From contig NZ_CP070973.1 of the NCBI RefSeq assembly GCF_017086405.1, positions 5,860,739-5,924,738 on the forward strand: a stretch of DNA of 64,000 bases, in the 5' to 3' direction. Position 1 is the stretch's first letter. Every line of letters starts with the position of its first letter. This stretch comes from Mycobacterium gordonae. GTDB taxonomy: Bacteria; Actinomycetota; Actinomycetes; Mycobacteriales; Mycobacteriaceae. Positions 41,428-49,642 of this stretch are shown one piece after another. Below the pieces are notes generated by a model. That model was not told the origin of the DNA, did no database searches, and was given only the letters and a program-made list of their open reading frames with translations. Made by a program: the position numbers and the translations under genes.

Positions 41428-41936
41428 ACCACACGCCGCCAGCCGGCTCTGCCTTCGAGTAGCTTCGCAGCAAGGACCTGCGCATGCTTTAGACTGTGAT
41501 TTTCTGCATTACCGCACTGCTGGACGTTGACATAGGGCACTTCAGAGGCATCCAGAATGTCATTGAGGATGGCTTCGTAGGTGGAGCAGATCGTCACCGC
41601 GTCACCTTCATTGAGAAGAACCAGGTAAAAACCAGTCTGGCACCCCATCAAACCCACCGAGAGGAAGTTTTCGGGCAGATATTCTTGGAATCCGTAAAGC
41701 ATAAAGTGCTCGAATGAATGCATCTCGGTAGCGGATAAGAAAACCTTATTCGGCTGACTTACGCGTAGATCGACGCAATAGACCACGTCACCTCCGGGTC
41801 CCGCCGTTGCCGACCGCAGTTTCACGTGCGGCGCCCTGAGTAATCGATGATCGAGTTCGCCGACAGTCCCGGGCTCCCAACCGAGCCGCTCCAAGTCAAT
41901 CATCAACGCTCCTACGGTGTTGCTCCGGGCGTTCAT
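41424..41936 (-). CDS. LuxS-type protein (S-ribosylhomocysteine lyase family) in a biosynthetic operon
   Basis: From the ATG at 41936 (ATGA overlap with the isomerase-like stop) the protein is 170 aa and aligns along the whole LuxS family. ELDHRLLRAPHVKL matches the substrate-binding start, and CVDLRVSQPNK holds the conserved Arg58. MHSFEHF provides the HxxEH zinc site (His73, Glu76, His77). GLMGCQTGFYLVLL contains the catalytic Cys99, and VQQCGNAENHSL the third zinc ligand Cys141. LuxS cleaves S-ribosylhomocysteine to homocysteine and DPD. Mycobacteria are not known to use LuxS, and here it is coupled to a sugar-phosphate cyclase, so a repurposed isomerase/lyase role in a secondary pathway is more likely than AI-2 signalling. 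Substrate unknown. Confidence 0.88.
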   Translation of the reverse strand: MNARSNTVGALMIDLERLGWEPGTVGELDHRLLRAPHVKLRSATAGPGGDVVYCVDLRVSQPNKVFLSATEMHSFEHFMLYGFQEYLPENFLSVGLMGCQTGFYLVLLNEGDAVTICSTYEAILNDILDASEVPYVNVQQCGNAENHSLKHAQVLAAKLLEGRAGWRRVV

Positions 41937-43180
41937 AATTGAATCCATTGCGACAAGTGCCTATGACTATCAGTCATCGCCTTCTTCCAAGAGGTAACGT
42001 GATGATACAACTCCACTGAAGCATATCCCGTGAAACCGTTCTCCACGAGAGTTTTGAAGCCTGCGCTAAAGTCCATCGTTCCCTCACCGGGAATCTCGTG
42101 GAAGTGAACAATACCGGTCAGTGTATTCGCGACCATCTTATCCATCAACAGATGTCCGTGCGCATCTTTGGTCGTACGCAAGTGGAGTATGATCGGTCGC
42201 GCGCGTTCAAGGACATCGTAGCTAAGGCCGGGCACCGATATAAGATAAGTGAATACTTCGTCATCGTACGGCGAGTCGCTCGCGTCCAGATTTCCATAGT
42301 TCACCACACTGACTTGGTGTTTTATGCCGACCGAATCGAGAATCTCTTGCAGCTTTTTCGTCTGCACTTCGGAGGGTGGCTGATCACAGAAGTACATCGG
42401 ATGGTCGGGATCCACCAACAAATAGTCTGCGCTCTCCGGAAAGTAGATCAGATAGTTCGCGAAGGCAAGATCAAGGTGCAAGCCTTCCGCCATCTTCAGA
42501 ATTTTCAGATTGTACCCGGCTTGGGCGTCGGACACGTGAACGAAGCGCGCATAAGGTGCGGCCCTCGCCATTGCACCGACATAATCCTGGTGTGAACAAT
42601 ACAGGTGACACATATCAACGTGCAGTCGGAATTTATCTGATCCCACGTCCTCGATCAGGCTCAAGCCCTCGTCTATCGTTTCGATGAACATTCCCGGTTC
42701 GGGTTCGATCAGTAACGTGATGTCCTCATCGTCGTGCACATAGTTCAGGCACTGCCGGATGCTGTCGACCAGCAGTTCACGAGGGTCCGGCAATGCATTC
42801 ATCAGGTGCTCATCCCGAATGAATCCACTGCCGAAAGTGACCAGGGGAACATCCAGCCGGCGCGCCAGGTCGATACCGCGACGGATCAGATCGATGCGCC
42901 GCTTCCTACCAGCAAGGTCGGGGCTCATCAGGGATGGTTCGTGCGGACGGCTTGGGCTAAAGAAATGGGAAGCGGTTGCCACGCAAGCGGCTTTCGTCCG
43001 CACCGACGAAAGCCGCTTCTTGACGGCGTCGACATAGTCATCCGTGAGATTGAACGGATTGAATTGATCGCGGTGGAATGCCAATTCCACGCCGTCGTAA
43101 CCGGCCTCGCTGACTTCGGTGATCGCCTGTAGGAAATCGATGTTTGTGAGGCCGAAAGTGCTGTAACTAAGTTTAATCAC
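41933..43180 (-). CDS. Xylose-isomerase-like TIM-barrel protein (AP endonuclease 2 fold)
   Basis: From the GTG at 43180 the protein is 415 aa, beginning IKLSYSTFGLTNIDFLQAI, a typical first strand of sugar-phosphate isomerase/epimerase barrels. The chosen start has GAGG four bases before it; an ATG at 43207 upstream is possible. Putative metal ligands are the Glu in LLIEPEPGMF, Asp in LHVDMCHLY, His in FVHVSDA and Glu in YASVELYHH. The barrel has an insertion (about 240-340) with VDPDHPMYFCDQPPSEV. Its stop overlaps the luxS-like start. It probably isomerises or epimerises a sugar or cyclitol intermediate; no specific family name with known function is assigned. Confidence 0.75.
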   Translation of the reverse strand: MIKLSYSTFGLTNIDFLQAITEVSEAGYDGVELAFHRDQFNPFNLTDDYVDAVKKRLSSVRTKAACVATASHFFSPSRPHEPSLMSPDLAGRKRRIDLIRRGIDLARRLDVPLVTFGSGFIRDEHLMNALPDPRELLVDSIRQCLNYVHDDEDITLLIEPEPGMFIETIDEGLSLIEDVGSDKFRLHVDMCHLYCSHQDYVGAMARAAPYARFVHVSDAQAGYNLKILKMAEGLHLDLAFANYLIYFPESADYLLVDPDHPMYFCDQPPSEVQTKKLQEILDSVGIKHQVSVVNYGNLDASDSPYDDEVFTYLISVPGLSYDVLERARPIILHLRTTKDAHGHLLMDKMVANTLTGIVHFHEIPGEGTMDFSAGFKTLVENGFTGYASVELYHHVTSWKKAMTDSHRHLSQWIQL

Positions 43181-43237
43181 TTTTCCTCGTTTCAGATTGA
43201 GTTCCATGCGCCGCCGGTGCGACACGCTTTCTAGCTG

Positions 43238-44392
43238 TCAACGTCGAGATCCCGCGGCGCCGGTCATTTCTACATATCCCCGGCCCTCGACAGATTGGTC
43301 TCCGCGACGTCCGCCGAACGCCACCGCTCCCTCCCAATACGTGGTCGATAGCGGCAACTCCTGATCGGGCATCAGGGCTGACCCGGACATCTTCAAGCCC
43401 AGTTGGTCGATCTCGAGCTCCCACGCGATTGGGTAGGTCTTGCCGCTGCGCGGACTTGTCCAACGGTCCTTCGTTGTCAACCGCCAATCTGCGATCTTCA
43501 ACCTGGTGATCGTGCCGTCGCGCGAGATGAATGACCCACTCGATGTCGGCTTTACCCGACCGTCAGTTTTGAGAATCTGAAACAGCATGAGAGCGGTGCC
43601 GTCATCAAATTGCAGTGAGAACCAATCCCAACCGATGTCATCGGGATCTAGGGCGCTCGTTCCGTATTCGTGGTCGTGCCAGCTAAGGCCGTTGACCGCA
43701 TATTTGTCATCACCGATTGTTAGCTTGCCCTGCGTCTGCTGTCGCACCATGGAATAGTAATACGTAGCATTCCCGGCTTGGTCACCTTTGAGGCTCAAGC
43801 CGTCAATTCCCTGCTTAATTGGCGGTAAGGTTTGCTGCAGCGTCAAGTCCACAGCGATGTTGTCGGCTTTCGCGTGAATTTCGAGCGAGTTATTTTCGGA
43901 TTCATGCACGTACCAGTCTTCCAGCCACACCGCGTAGGGTTGCGCTCTGGCACCGGCAAGCCCGGCGGCTCCTCTACTGAACTTCTCAAACGGATGGAAT
44001 TTTCCGCCGCTAATGTCGCTGACCGCAAAATGCGCAGAATAGACTGAATCCGCGCGCCACAGCGATGTCCCGGCAGCCGTCGCCGTTTTCAGTGGCGGTG
44101 TCAACGCCCGCCGGAAAAAGGTTAATTCGACGCCGAAACGCCGTCCATCAGCAGTCGACAAATTTGCGGTGTAATACCACCATTCGTGTTGATACTCCTC
44201 GTGAGCGCCCAAGTCGCGTGGAAAGCTGATAGCGCCCGGCTGCGTAGCCGTCGCATACCCGGTTTGATCTTCATCGGACAATAGTCCGAGGAACGACCGG
44301 GGAGGAGTTCCTGTACCTTGCGGCTGCGCCCACCACCACCACGTCGTGGCAACAATCAGGGCCGCAACGAGCAGTACGCTCAATTTCTTCAT
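43238..44392 (-). CDS. Exported lipocalin-like (AttH/CrtC-type) protein, Rv0988-like
   Basis: A 384-aa protein with an N-terminal signal or anchor helix (LSVLLVAALIVATTWWWW). The mature part is the two-lipocalin-like fold of the AttH/CrtC family: FPRDLGAHEEYQHEWWYYTA near the start, then LSWHDHEYGTS and DIGWDWFSLQFDDGTALML in the middle. Some family members bind or hydrate lipophilic substrates. Counterpart of Rv0988, in the same order behind the exporter. ATG at 44392, 6 nt after the permease stop. A role in handling a lipophilic exported product fits the context but is inferred. Confidence 0.8.
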   Translation of the reverse strand: MKKLSVLLVAALIVATTWWWWAQPQGTGTPPRSFLGLLSDEDQTGYATATQPGAISFPRDLGAHEEYQHEWWYYTANLSTADGRRFGVELTFFRRALTPPLKTATAAGTSLWRADSVYSAHFAVSDISGGKFHPFEKFSRGAAGLAGARAQPYAVWLEDWYVHESENNSLEIHAKADNIAVDLTLQQTLPPIKQGIDGLSLKGDQAGNATYYYSMVRQQTQGKLTIGDDKYAVNGLSWHDHEYGTSALDPDDIGWDWFSLQFDDGTALMLFQILKTDGRVKPTSSGSFISRDGTITRLKIADWRLTTKDRWTSPRSGKTYPIAWELEIDQLGLKMSGSALMPDQELPLSTTYWEGAVAFGGRRGDQSVEGRGYVEMTGAAGSRR

Positions 44393-44398
44393 CAAATG

Positions 44399-46969
44399 TC
44401 ACTCCTCCCTGATCGCCGAGGCGATGTTCAAGCGCGAGGAATGCCATGCTGGATACAGTCCCGCAGCGACGGCAGTGATCACCGCCACCGCGAGGGCGCT
44501 GCTGAAGTCTCCGAATTGGAATTGCATGTGCAACATCCAACCGAATGACCGCACGTTGATTATTCGTATGAGGATCCAGGCCAGCGCCAGTCCAGCGGGC
44601 ATCGCCAGCAGGCCAGCCATTCCACCCATCAGGCCAGCTTCAAAAATAATCATTCGCCATAATTGCCGGCGACTCATCCCGATCGCACGAAAGATCCCCA
44701 GCTCACGAACTCTTTCCAATGCCAAACTCATCAGAGCGCCCAGTATTCCGACGACCGCGACCGTGGTGGCGACCAGCTTGATGGCCTCGGTAACGCTGAA
44801 GCTGCGCTCGAAAGTGGCAAGCGCTGACTCGCGCAGACTGCGGCTGGACTGAATTACGATGTCTTTGCGGCCCGCATACGCCATCTGCAGGTCATGCAGC
44901 ACTCGGTCGACATCTTTGCCGGGTTGCAGGAAGAGAGCCAAGTTTGTTATTTCTGGGTCGTGCCAGAGGCTACGGTAAGTGGCTTGATCCATAAGCACCA
45001 CGCCTTGGTCCGAGGTATAATCCGCGTACACCGCTAAGACTGGGAATTGCCTAGGGCCCGACTCAGTCGTCAGGGTTATCGGCTTCGGCGGAACATTCAA
45101 ACCCTGTCGGGAAACCAAAGGCTCCGACAACATCACTCCCTCGCCGGCTAAGAAACGCTTCCAGAGCACAGCGGGATCGCCGCTGATCCACCTATACGGT
45201 CGTTTCCCGTCAGATATGTCGCCGGAAACCGCTGTCAGATCCACCTCCCGCCCCCAATCGGGGGAATAGACGGAAACGTAGCGGCTCATGACTGCCTCCC
45301 GAACGCCTGGCCACTTATCCAAAGTGTTGACGGCATCCGGAGGCAGATTGCCTGTTGGGCGAGTTGAGCTCAGCGCCGGGGCGGTCACGTAGATATCCGT
45401 CTGTAACGTCAGCCCGAGCCAGTCGGTGAAGGTCTTTCGGAATGAGCTAACCATCAGCGAAACACCTACAGTCACTGAAAGGGCGGTCATCAAAGCGGCG
45501 ATAGCGACCGAAGTTCGACTCAAGGAGCGCACAATATCGCGCGGGGCAATCCATCCCAATGGACCAAGCCACCGGCCGAGCAGCGGAGCCAGGCGCAACA
45601 TCATTATTCGGGCAAGCGGCGCCGCAATCAGCGCAAAGGCCATCACCACGGTGCACAAGCCGACCAATCCGAGGGCCAGGTTCTTGCCCGGCCACCACAG
45701 CATCACAGCACCGCAGCCGGCCAGCGCAATGCCCCCCACCCACAGCCACCGAATGACGACGCTGACCTCGCCTTCGAGCTCGGATCGACGCAGGCTACTG
45801 GCCGGAGCAGTGCGCATAGCCTCGATAGCGGGTGGCAACGCGGCCAAGAGCGCCGCTACGACGCCGACGACCCACCCCTTCAATAAGACCCACGCTGACA
45901 CAGCGACCTCGCGCACATTTACGACAAAGTAGAGATCGTTGATTGATTGCGTTACGAGGCCAATCAAACTTTCTCCTAGGCCAACGCCTAGCAACAGGCC
46001 TAATGCGCTGCCGATAACGGCTGCAGCGAAGGATTCTGTCAAAATCAGGCCAAACAACTGGGCGCGGGTTACGCCCAGACAACGCAAGACCCCGAACAGG
46101 CGACGGCGCTGCAAAACGTTGAAGGTTACGGTGTTGTAGATCAAAAAGAGTCCAACCAGCAGAGCGATCAAGCTCATGGCGGTAAGATTGACGGTAAAGC
46201 CCGTCATCATCTGCTTCAAGGTATTGTTTTGAGCGGCCGCGGGCTCCAGGCGAACGCCGCTCGGTAAATCTCGCTCGATCTGCGCTGCGGTTGCGCTATC
46301 GTGGATGATCAAGTCCACGTGGCTCAGCCTGTCGGGCATCTTGAATAGTTCTTGAGCTGTGGCGATATCAGCGAGGATCAGGTCTTGAAGCCGTTCCGCC
46401 GTGATCTTGTCAGCTGGTGCGATTAGTCCCACTAACATCACGGCCTTGGGCGTGCCTTGCACTTGCAAGACAAAGGATTCGCCCAACCTCAAATGGTATT
46501 TTTCTGCCATGTCGCGACTCAGCATTACGCCGTTAGGATGAACGAGAAATCGGCTGGCCGACGCAGGATCTTGGTCGCGCCACAATTCGGGGCGAAAAGG
46601 CGGCTCAGCAAAGGGGTCGATTCCCATCAGGCGCAGTGGGCGATTTCCCAAGGCGGGAGCCAGCACATACCCCTCGATGACCGGAGCCGCAGAATCAAAT
46701 CCACGCTTCCGGAGATCGAGATAAACTTGTTGGTCGAGGCTGCCGGCACGGCCTCCCGACAGGCGATGTGTCGCTTTGCCTGTGATCGCCTCCGCCGAGA
46801 TGTCAAGAGCTCGCTTGGCCGAGCCATTGGTCAGGTCGATCGCCACGATCATCGCGACACCCAAGGCGATACCCAGGATCAACAGGACGTATTGGAAAGG
46901 CCGTTGCCTTATCCGGCGCCATGCCGTGCGGCAAAGGGGTAATGAACTGACGGCCATCGTCTTGCTCAT
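44399..46969 (-). CDS. FtsX/LolC-type ABC transporter permease (Rv0987-like)
   Basis: An 856-aa permease with an N-terminal helix (FQYVLLILGIALGVAMIVAI), a large extracytoplasmic domain, and two FtsX blocks. The first is near 265-400 (LIALLVGLFLIYNTVTFNVL). The second, near 735-850, has VATTVAVVGILGALMSLAL and GIFRAIGMSRRQLWRM. Two further helices lie between them. This doubled FtsX layout moves lipids, lipoproteins or lipophilic molecules outward rather than importing solutes. ATG at 46969, one base after the ATPase stop. Counterpart of Rv0987, which in M. tuberculosis belongs to a horizontally acquired operon linked to host-cell adhesion. Confidence 0.87.
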   Translation of the reverse strand: MSKTMAVSSLPLCRTAWRRIRQRPFQYVLLILGIALGVAMIVAIDLTNGSAKRALDISAEAITGKATHRLSGGRAGSLDQQVYLDLRKRGFDSAAPVIEGYVLAPALGNRPLRLMGIDPFAEPPFRPELWRDQDPASASRFLVHPNGVMLSRDMAEKYHLRLGESFVLQVQGTPKAVMLVGLIAPADKITAERLQDLILADIATAQELFKMPDRLSHVDLIIHDSATAAQIERDLPSGVRLEPAAAQNNTLKQMMTGFTVNLTAMSLIALLVGLFLIYNTVTFNVLQRRRLFGVLRCLGVTRAQLFGLILTESFAAAVIGSALGLLLGVGLGESLIGLVTQSINDLYFVVNVREVAVSAWVLLKGWVVGVVAALLAALPPAIEAMRTAPASSLRRSELEGEVSVVIRWLWVGGIALAGCGAVMLWWPGKNLALGLVGLCTVVMAFALIAAPLARIMMLRLAPLLGRWLGPLGWIAPRDIVRSLSRTSVAIAALMTALSVTVGVSLMVSSFRKTFTDWLGLTLQTDIYVTAPALSSTRPTGNLPPDAVNTLDKWPGVREAVMSRYVSVYSPDWGREVDLTAVSGDISDGKRPYRWISGDPAVLWKRFLAGEGVMLSEPLVSRQGLNVPPKPITLTTESGPRQFPVLAVYADYTSDQGVVLMDQATYRSLWHDPEITNLALFLQPGKDVDRVLHDLQMAYAGRKDIVIQSSRSLRESALATFERSFSVTEAIKLVATTVAVVGILGALMSLALERVRELGIFRAIGMSRRQLWRMIIFEAGLMGGMAGLLAMPAGLALAWILIRIINVRSFGWMLHMQFQFGDFSSALAVAVITAVAAGLYPAWHSSRLNIASAIREE

Positions 46970-46970
46970 G

Positions 46971-47708
46971 TCAATCAGATAATTGGCCCGACTTGACCGG
47001 GTCGTTCGTATCGGGTACCGGTGCGAGGTCGGAGACTAATTTACCGTCATGTAAGTAGAGAACTCGGTCGGTACGATATGCCACCGACAGATTGTGCGTG
47101 GCCATGATCAGCGTCTTGCCTGCGCCTCGGGTCAAATCCAGCAGCAGTGCCAGCACGCTGTTTCCTGTTTCTTCGTCGAGGTTACCCGTAGGCTCATCGG
47201 CAAGAACCAGAGCAGGATTATGCGCCAACGCGCGACAAATGGCCACCCGTTGCTGTTCGCCGCCCGAGAGTTTGTCGGGAAAAGTGTGTTCACGTCCGCT
47301 CATACCAACTCTTTGCAAGAGATCCCGGGCAACTCCTGCGGCTTTCCGTTGCGGCACGCCGGCCAGCTCTTGGGGCAAAGTTATATTCTCGATTGTCGTC
47401 AAAATCGGGATCAAGTTAAAGAATTGGAAGACGAAGCCGATCTTATCGCGCCGGAGCCGAGTTCGGTCGCGTTCACGCATGTTGGTAATGTCGCGACCGT
47501 CAATTATGACACCACCCGAGGTGGGCCGTTCGATGCCGCTGATGAGGTTGAGCAGTGTGCTTTTGCCGCTGCCACTATGCCCAAGGAGTGCCACGACCTC
47601 ACCGGTGAAGAAATCGGCCGTCACGTGGTCTAAGACTTGACGGTCGGTTTCGCCTTCGCGGAAGTCGCGGCTCAGGTCCTTCAACTGGACGAACGGATCC
47701 TGAGTCAC
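46971..47708 (-). CDS. ABC transporter ATP-binding protein (LolD/MacB-type, Rv0986-like)
   Basis: A 245-aa nucleotide-binding subunit. Walker A is LLGHSGSGKSTLLNL (about 42-56), the signature LSGGEQQRV (about 146-154), Walker B LVLADEPTGNLDEE (about 166-179) and the switch His in ATHNLSVA. A tight relative of LolD/MacB ATPases that power FtsX-type permeases. GTG start at 47708. First gene of the minus-strand operon that runs down to ubiA; the promoter is expected at about 47710-47850, next to the transposase remnant. Counterpart of Rv0986. Confidence 0.9.
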   Translation of the reverse strand: MTQDPFVQLKDLSRDFREGETDRQVLDHVTADFFTGEVVALLGHSGSGKSTLLNLISGIERPTSGGVIIDGRDITNMRERDRTRLRRDKIGFVFQFFNLIPILTTIENITLPQELAGVPQRKAAGVARDLLQRVGMSGREHTFPDKLSGGEQQRVAICRALAHNPALVLADEPTGNLDEETGNSVLALLLDLTRGAGKTLIMATHNLSVAYRTDRVLYLHDGKLVSDLAPVPDTNDPVKSGQLSD

Positions 47709-47859
47709 GTTATTCCCATGCTAGCCATTTGGGGCATATTGTATGGCCCACATAGCAAGCCGGAAAGGGTCTTGTTAGACCAATGTCGAATAAGGCGCGA
47801 TAGCACCGCGAGGGTCCACAACCGTGGCTAGACCCGCGTAATACCTTGTAGCGCAATAG

Positions 47860-48560
47860 ATCCACGCGGTGCAGCTGGGCTGTCAGCAGATGCCGGCGGC
47901 AGTGATCGCCGAGCGCGTCGGCTGGACGGGCTCGATCTTGTGGCTCTGCGAGCGGGTGCGGATGATGCGCCCGGAGTAGCTACCAACGGATCCGGTCGAT
48001 CGACTCGAACATCTGCCAAGCCGATGATCCCTTGTGATTTATGGTTCCCACCGGGCCAGGTCGCTATCGATTCGGCCATGAGGCGATGCTGCCAGTGCTG
48101 ATGATGGTGGCAGCGTTCTCGCGTTTCATCGCCGCAGTGATGCTGCCCTCGGACCAAACCATCGACCTAGTGCTTGGGATGTGGCAGCTGTATCTCGGGC
48201 ACCTTCACGGCGGTGCCCCACGAGTTGCGGTGGGACGATGAGGCCGGGATCGGGTGCGCTGACGGTTGACCGACCCCGTCGCCGCCCTTGTTTCTCCCTG
48301 GCCGTCGGTTCAACTCACCGCACGACTTCAATACGCAGCTGGCTCAATAGCTTTCAACGCTCACCACCGTCGGGCGGGGGTCCTGGATGGTCGTCCGGTC
48401 GATTCCTCGACCGGGACCGGGACCGGATGCTGAGGCTACCCACCGTCGCTCCTGGCCTACGTTTGGACGTCGTCGACACGAGTTTCCTGCGCTCGCGAGC
48501 CGTACTGCCCGCGCCGTCGGCAAATCGACGGGCGATGCTGTGCTGGCAAATTGCACCGAT
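47860..48560 (+). mobile_element. Degraded IS21-family transposase (istA) remnant
   Basis: Pieces of an IstA-like integrase appear in order but in shifting frames. VIAERVGWTGSILWL (about 47905-47950) comes first, CDLWFPPGQVAI (about 48030-48065) next, then VLMMVAAFSRFIAAVMLP and LVLGMWQLY (48095-48200). WDDEAGIG (about 48230-48253), SPHDFNTQLAQ (about 48315-48350) and RDRMLRLPTVAPG (about 48420-48460) follow. Several stops and frameshifts make it non-functional. It separates the exporter operon from mscL and marks the right edge of the low-GC island. No istB or terminal repeats were recognised. Confidence 0.75.
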
Positions 48561-48627
48561 TGGGTTAGGTTTTTCCTGGGTTTTATCCCCGGGATCAGCA
48601 AATGATCACTGCAGAAAGGACATCCTC

Positions 48628-49089
48628 ATGCTCAAGGGGTTCAAGGAGTTTCTCTCGCGGGGCAACATCGTCGACCTATCCGTCGCGGTCGTCATCGGTA
48701 CGGCGTTCACGGCATTGGTCACGGCCTTCACCGACAGCATCATCAAGCCGCTGGTGAGTTCGATCGGCGTCAACCAGACGTCGCAGATCAACATTCTGAA
48801 GATCCACATCACCGGCGATCAGTACATCGACTTTAACGCCGTGTTGTCGGGGGCGATCAACTTCATCCTGGTCGCGGCGGTGGTGTACTTCCTGGTCGTG
48901 CTGCCCTACAGCAAGCTGCGCAAGCAGGGTGAGGTGGAGCAGGCCGATGACGCGCAGGTCGTGCTCCTCAAGGAGATCCGCGATCTGCTGGCCCAGTCCA
49001 ACGGCAGTTCCTCTGGAAGGCACGGAGGTCCACCCGCAGCGGTGCCGCTGTCGGCTCCGCCGGACTACGGACCCCGCGCCGAGAGCTGA
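48628..49089 (+). CDS. mscL: Large-conductance mechanosensitive channel MscL
   Basis: From the ATG at 48628 (ribosome site AGAAAGGA 8 nt upstream) the protein is 153 aa. It has the family N-terminus MLKGFKEFLSRGNIVDLSVA, the first pore helix VAVVIGTAFTALVTAFTDSII, a short periplasmic loop, the second helix FNAVLSGAINFILVAAVVYFL and a cytoplasmic helical tail. MscL opens under membrane tension to release solutes in osmotic downshock. Same neighbour order as Rv0985c next to moaB2. In-frame upstream sequence is the transposase remnant. Confidence 0.94.
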   Translation: MLKGFKEFLSRGNIVDLSVAVVIGTAFTALVTAFTDSIIKPLVSSIGVNQTSQINILKIHITGDQYIDFNAVLSGAINFILVAAVVYFLVVLPYSKLRKQGEVEQADDAQVVLLKEIRDLLAQSNGSSSGRHGGPPAAVPLSAPPDYGPRAES

Positions 49090-49096
49090 GGCTGAC

Positions 49097-49642
49097 TCAG
49101 ATCTCCAGGCTCGACAGCTGGCCGATGATGTGCGCGGCCAGCGGGTTGAGTGTGGCCATCCCATCCCGCACGGCGTAGCGCGAGCCGGCCAGGTTAACCA
49201 CGAGCGTGCTTCCGGAGACCCCGGCCAACCCGCGCGACAAGCCGGCGTCGGTGATGCCCGCAGACAGGCCCGAGGCACGGATGGCCTCGGCGATGCCCAG
49301 GATTTCCCGGTCCAGGATGTCACGGGTGGCTTCGGGGGTGACATCGCGCGGTGTCACACCGGTGCCACCGACCGACACGACGAGGTCCACCCCGCCGATC
49401 ACAGCGGTGTTCAAGGCGTTTCGGATTTCGACCTCGTCCGCCTCGACCGCCACCACGCCGTCGACCACGAACCCGGCTTCGGTGAGCAACTCGGTGACCA
49501 GCGGCCCGCTGTGGTCTTCGTCGCCGTGCGCCGTCCGGTCGTCGACCACGACGACAAGTGCCCGCCCGACTACCAGCTCCGCGCCCTGTTCCATGGGTGC
49601 CACCGTATATCCGAGGTCGGACAGCTGCCCTTCGACCTTCAT
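49097..49642 (-). CDS. moaB2: MoaB/MogA-type molybdopterin biosynthesis protein
   Basis: From the ATG at 49642, sharing one base with the pepD TGA, the protein is 181 aa. The MoCF-biosynthesis fold is visible from LVVVVDDRTAHGDEDHSGPL through VDLVVSVGGTGVTPRDVTPEA (the GGTG molybdopterin-binding loop) to LSRGLAGVSGSTLVVNLAG. Members of this group (MoaB2, Rv0984) are annotated in cofactor assembly but their exact step is uncertain. The gene is coupled to a stress protease and a two-component system, as in M. tuberculosis. Confidence 0.86.
   Translation of the reverse strand: MKVEGQLSDLGYTVAPMEQGAELVVGRALVVVVDDRTAHGDEDHSGPLVTELLTEAGFVVDGVVAVEADEVEIRNALNTAVIGGVDLVVSVGGTGVTPRDVTPEATRDILDREILGIAEAIRASGLSAGITDAGLSRGLAGVSGSTLVVNLAGSRYAVRDGMATLNPLAAHIIGQLSSLEI

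Noticed and set aside
41424..41936. Autoinducer-2 quorum sensing by the LuxS-type protein
   Set aside because: No pfs, lsr or luxPQ-like gene is nearby and the operon context is biosynthetic, so signalling is not the default reading.
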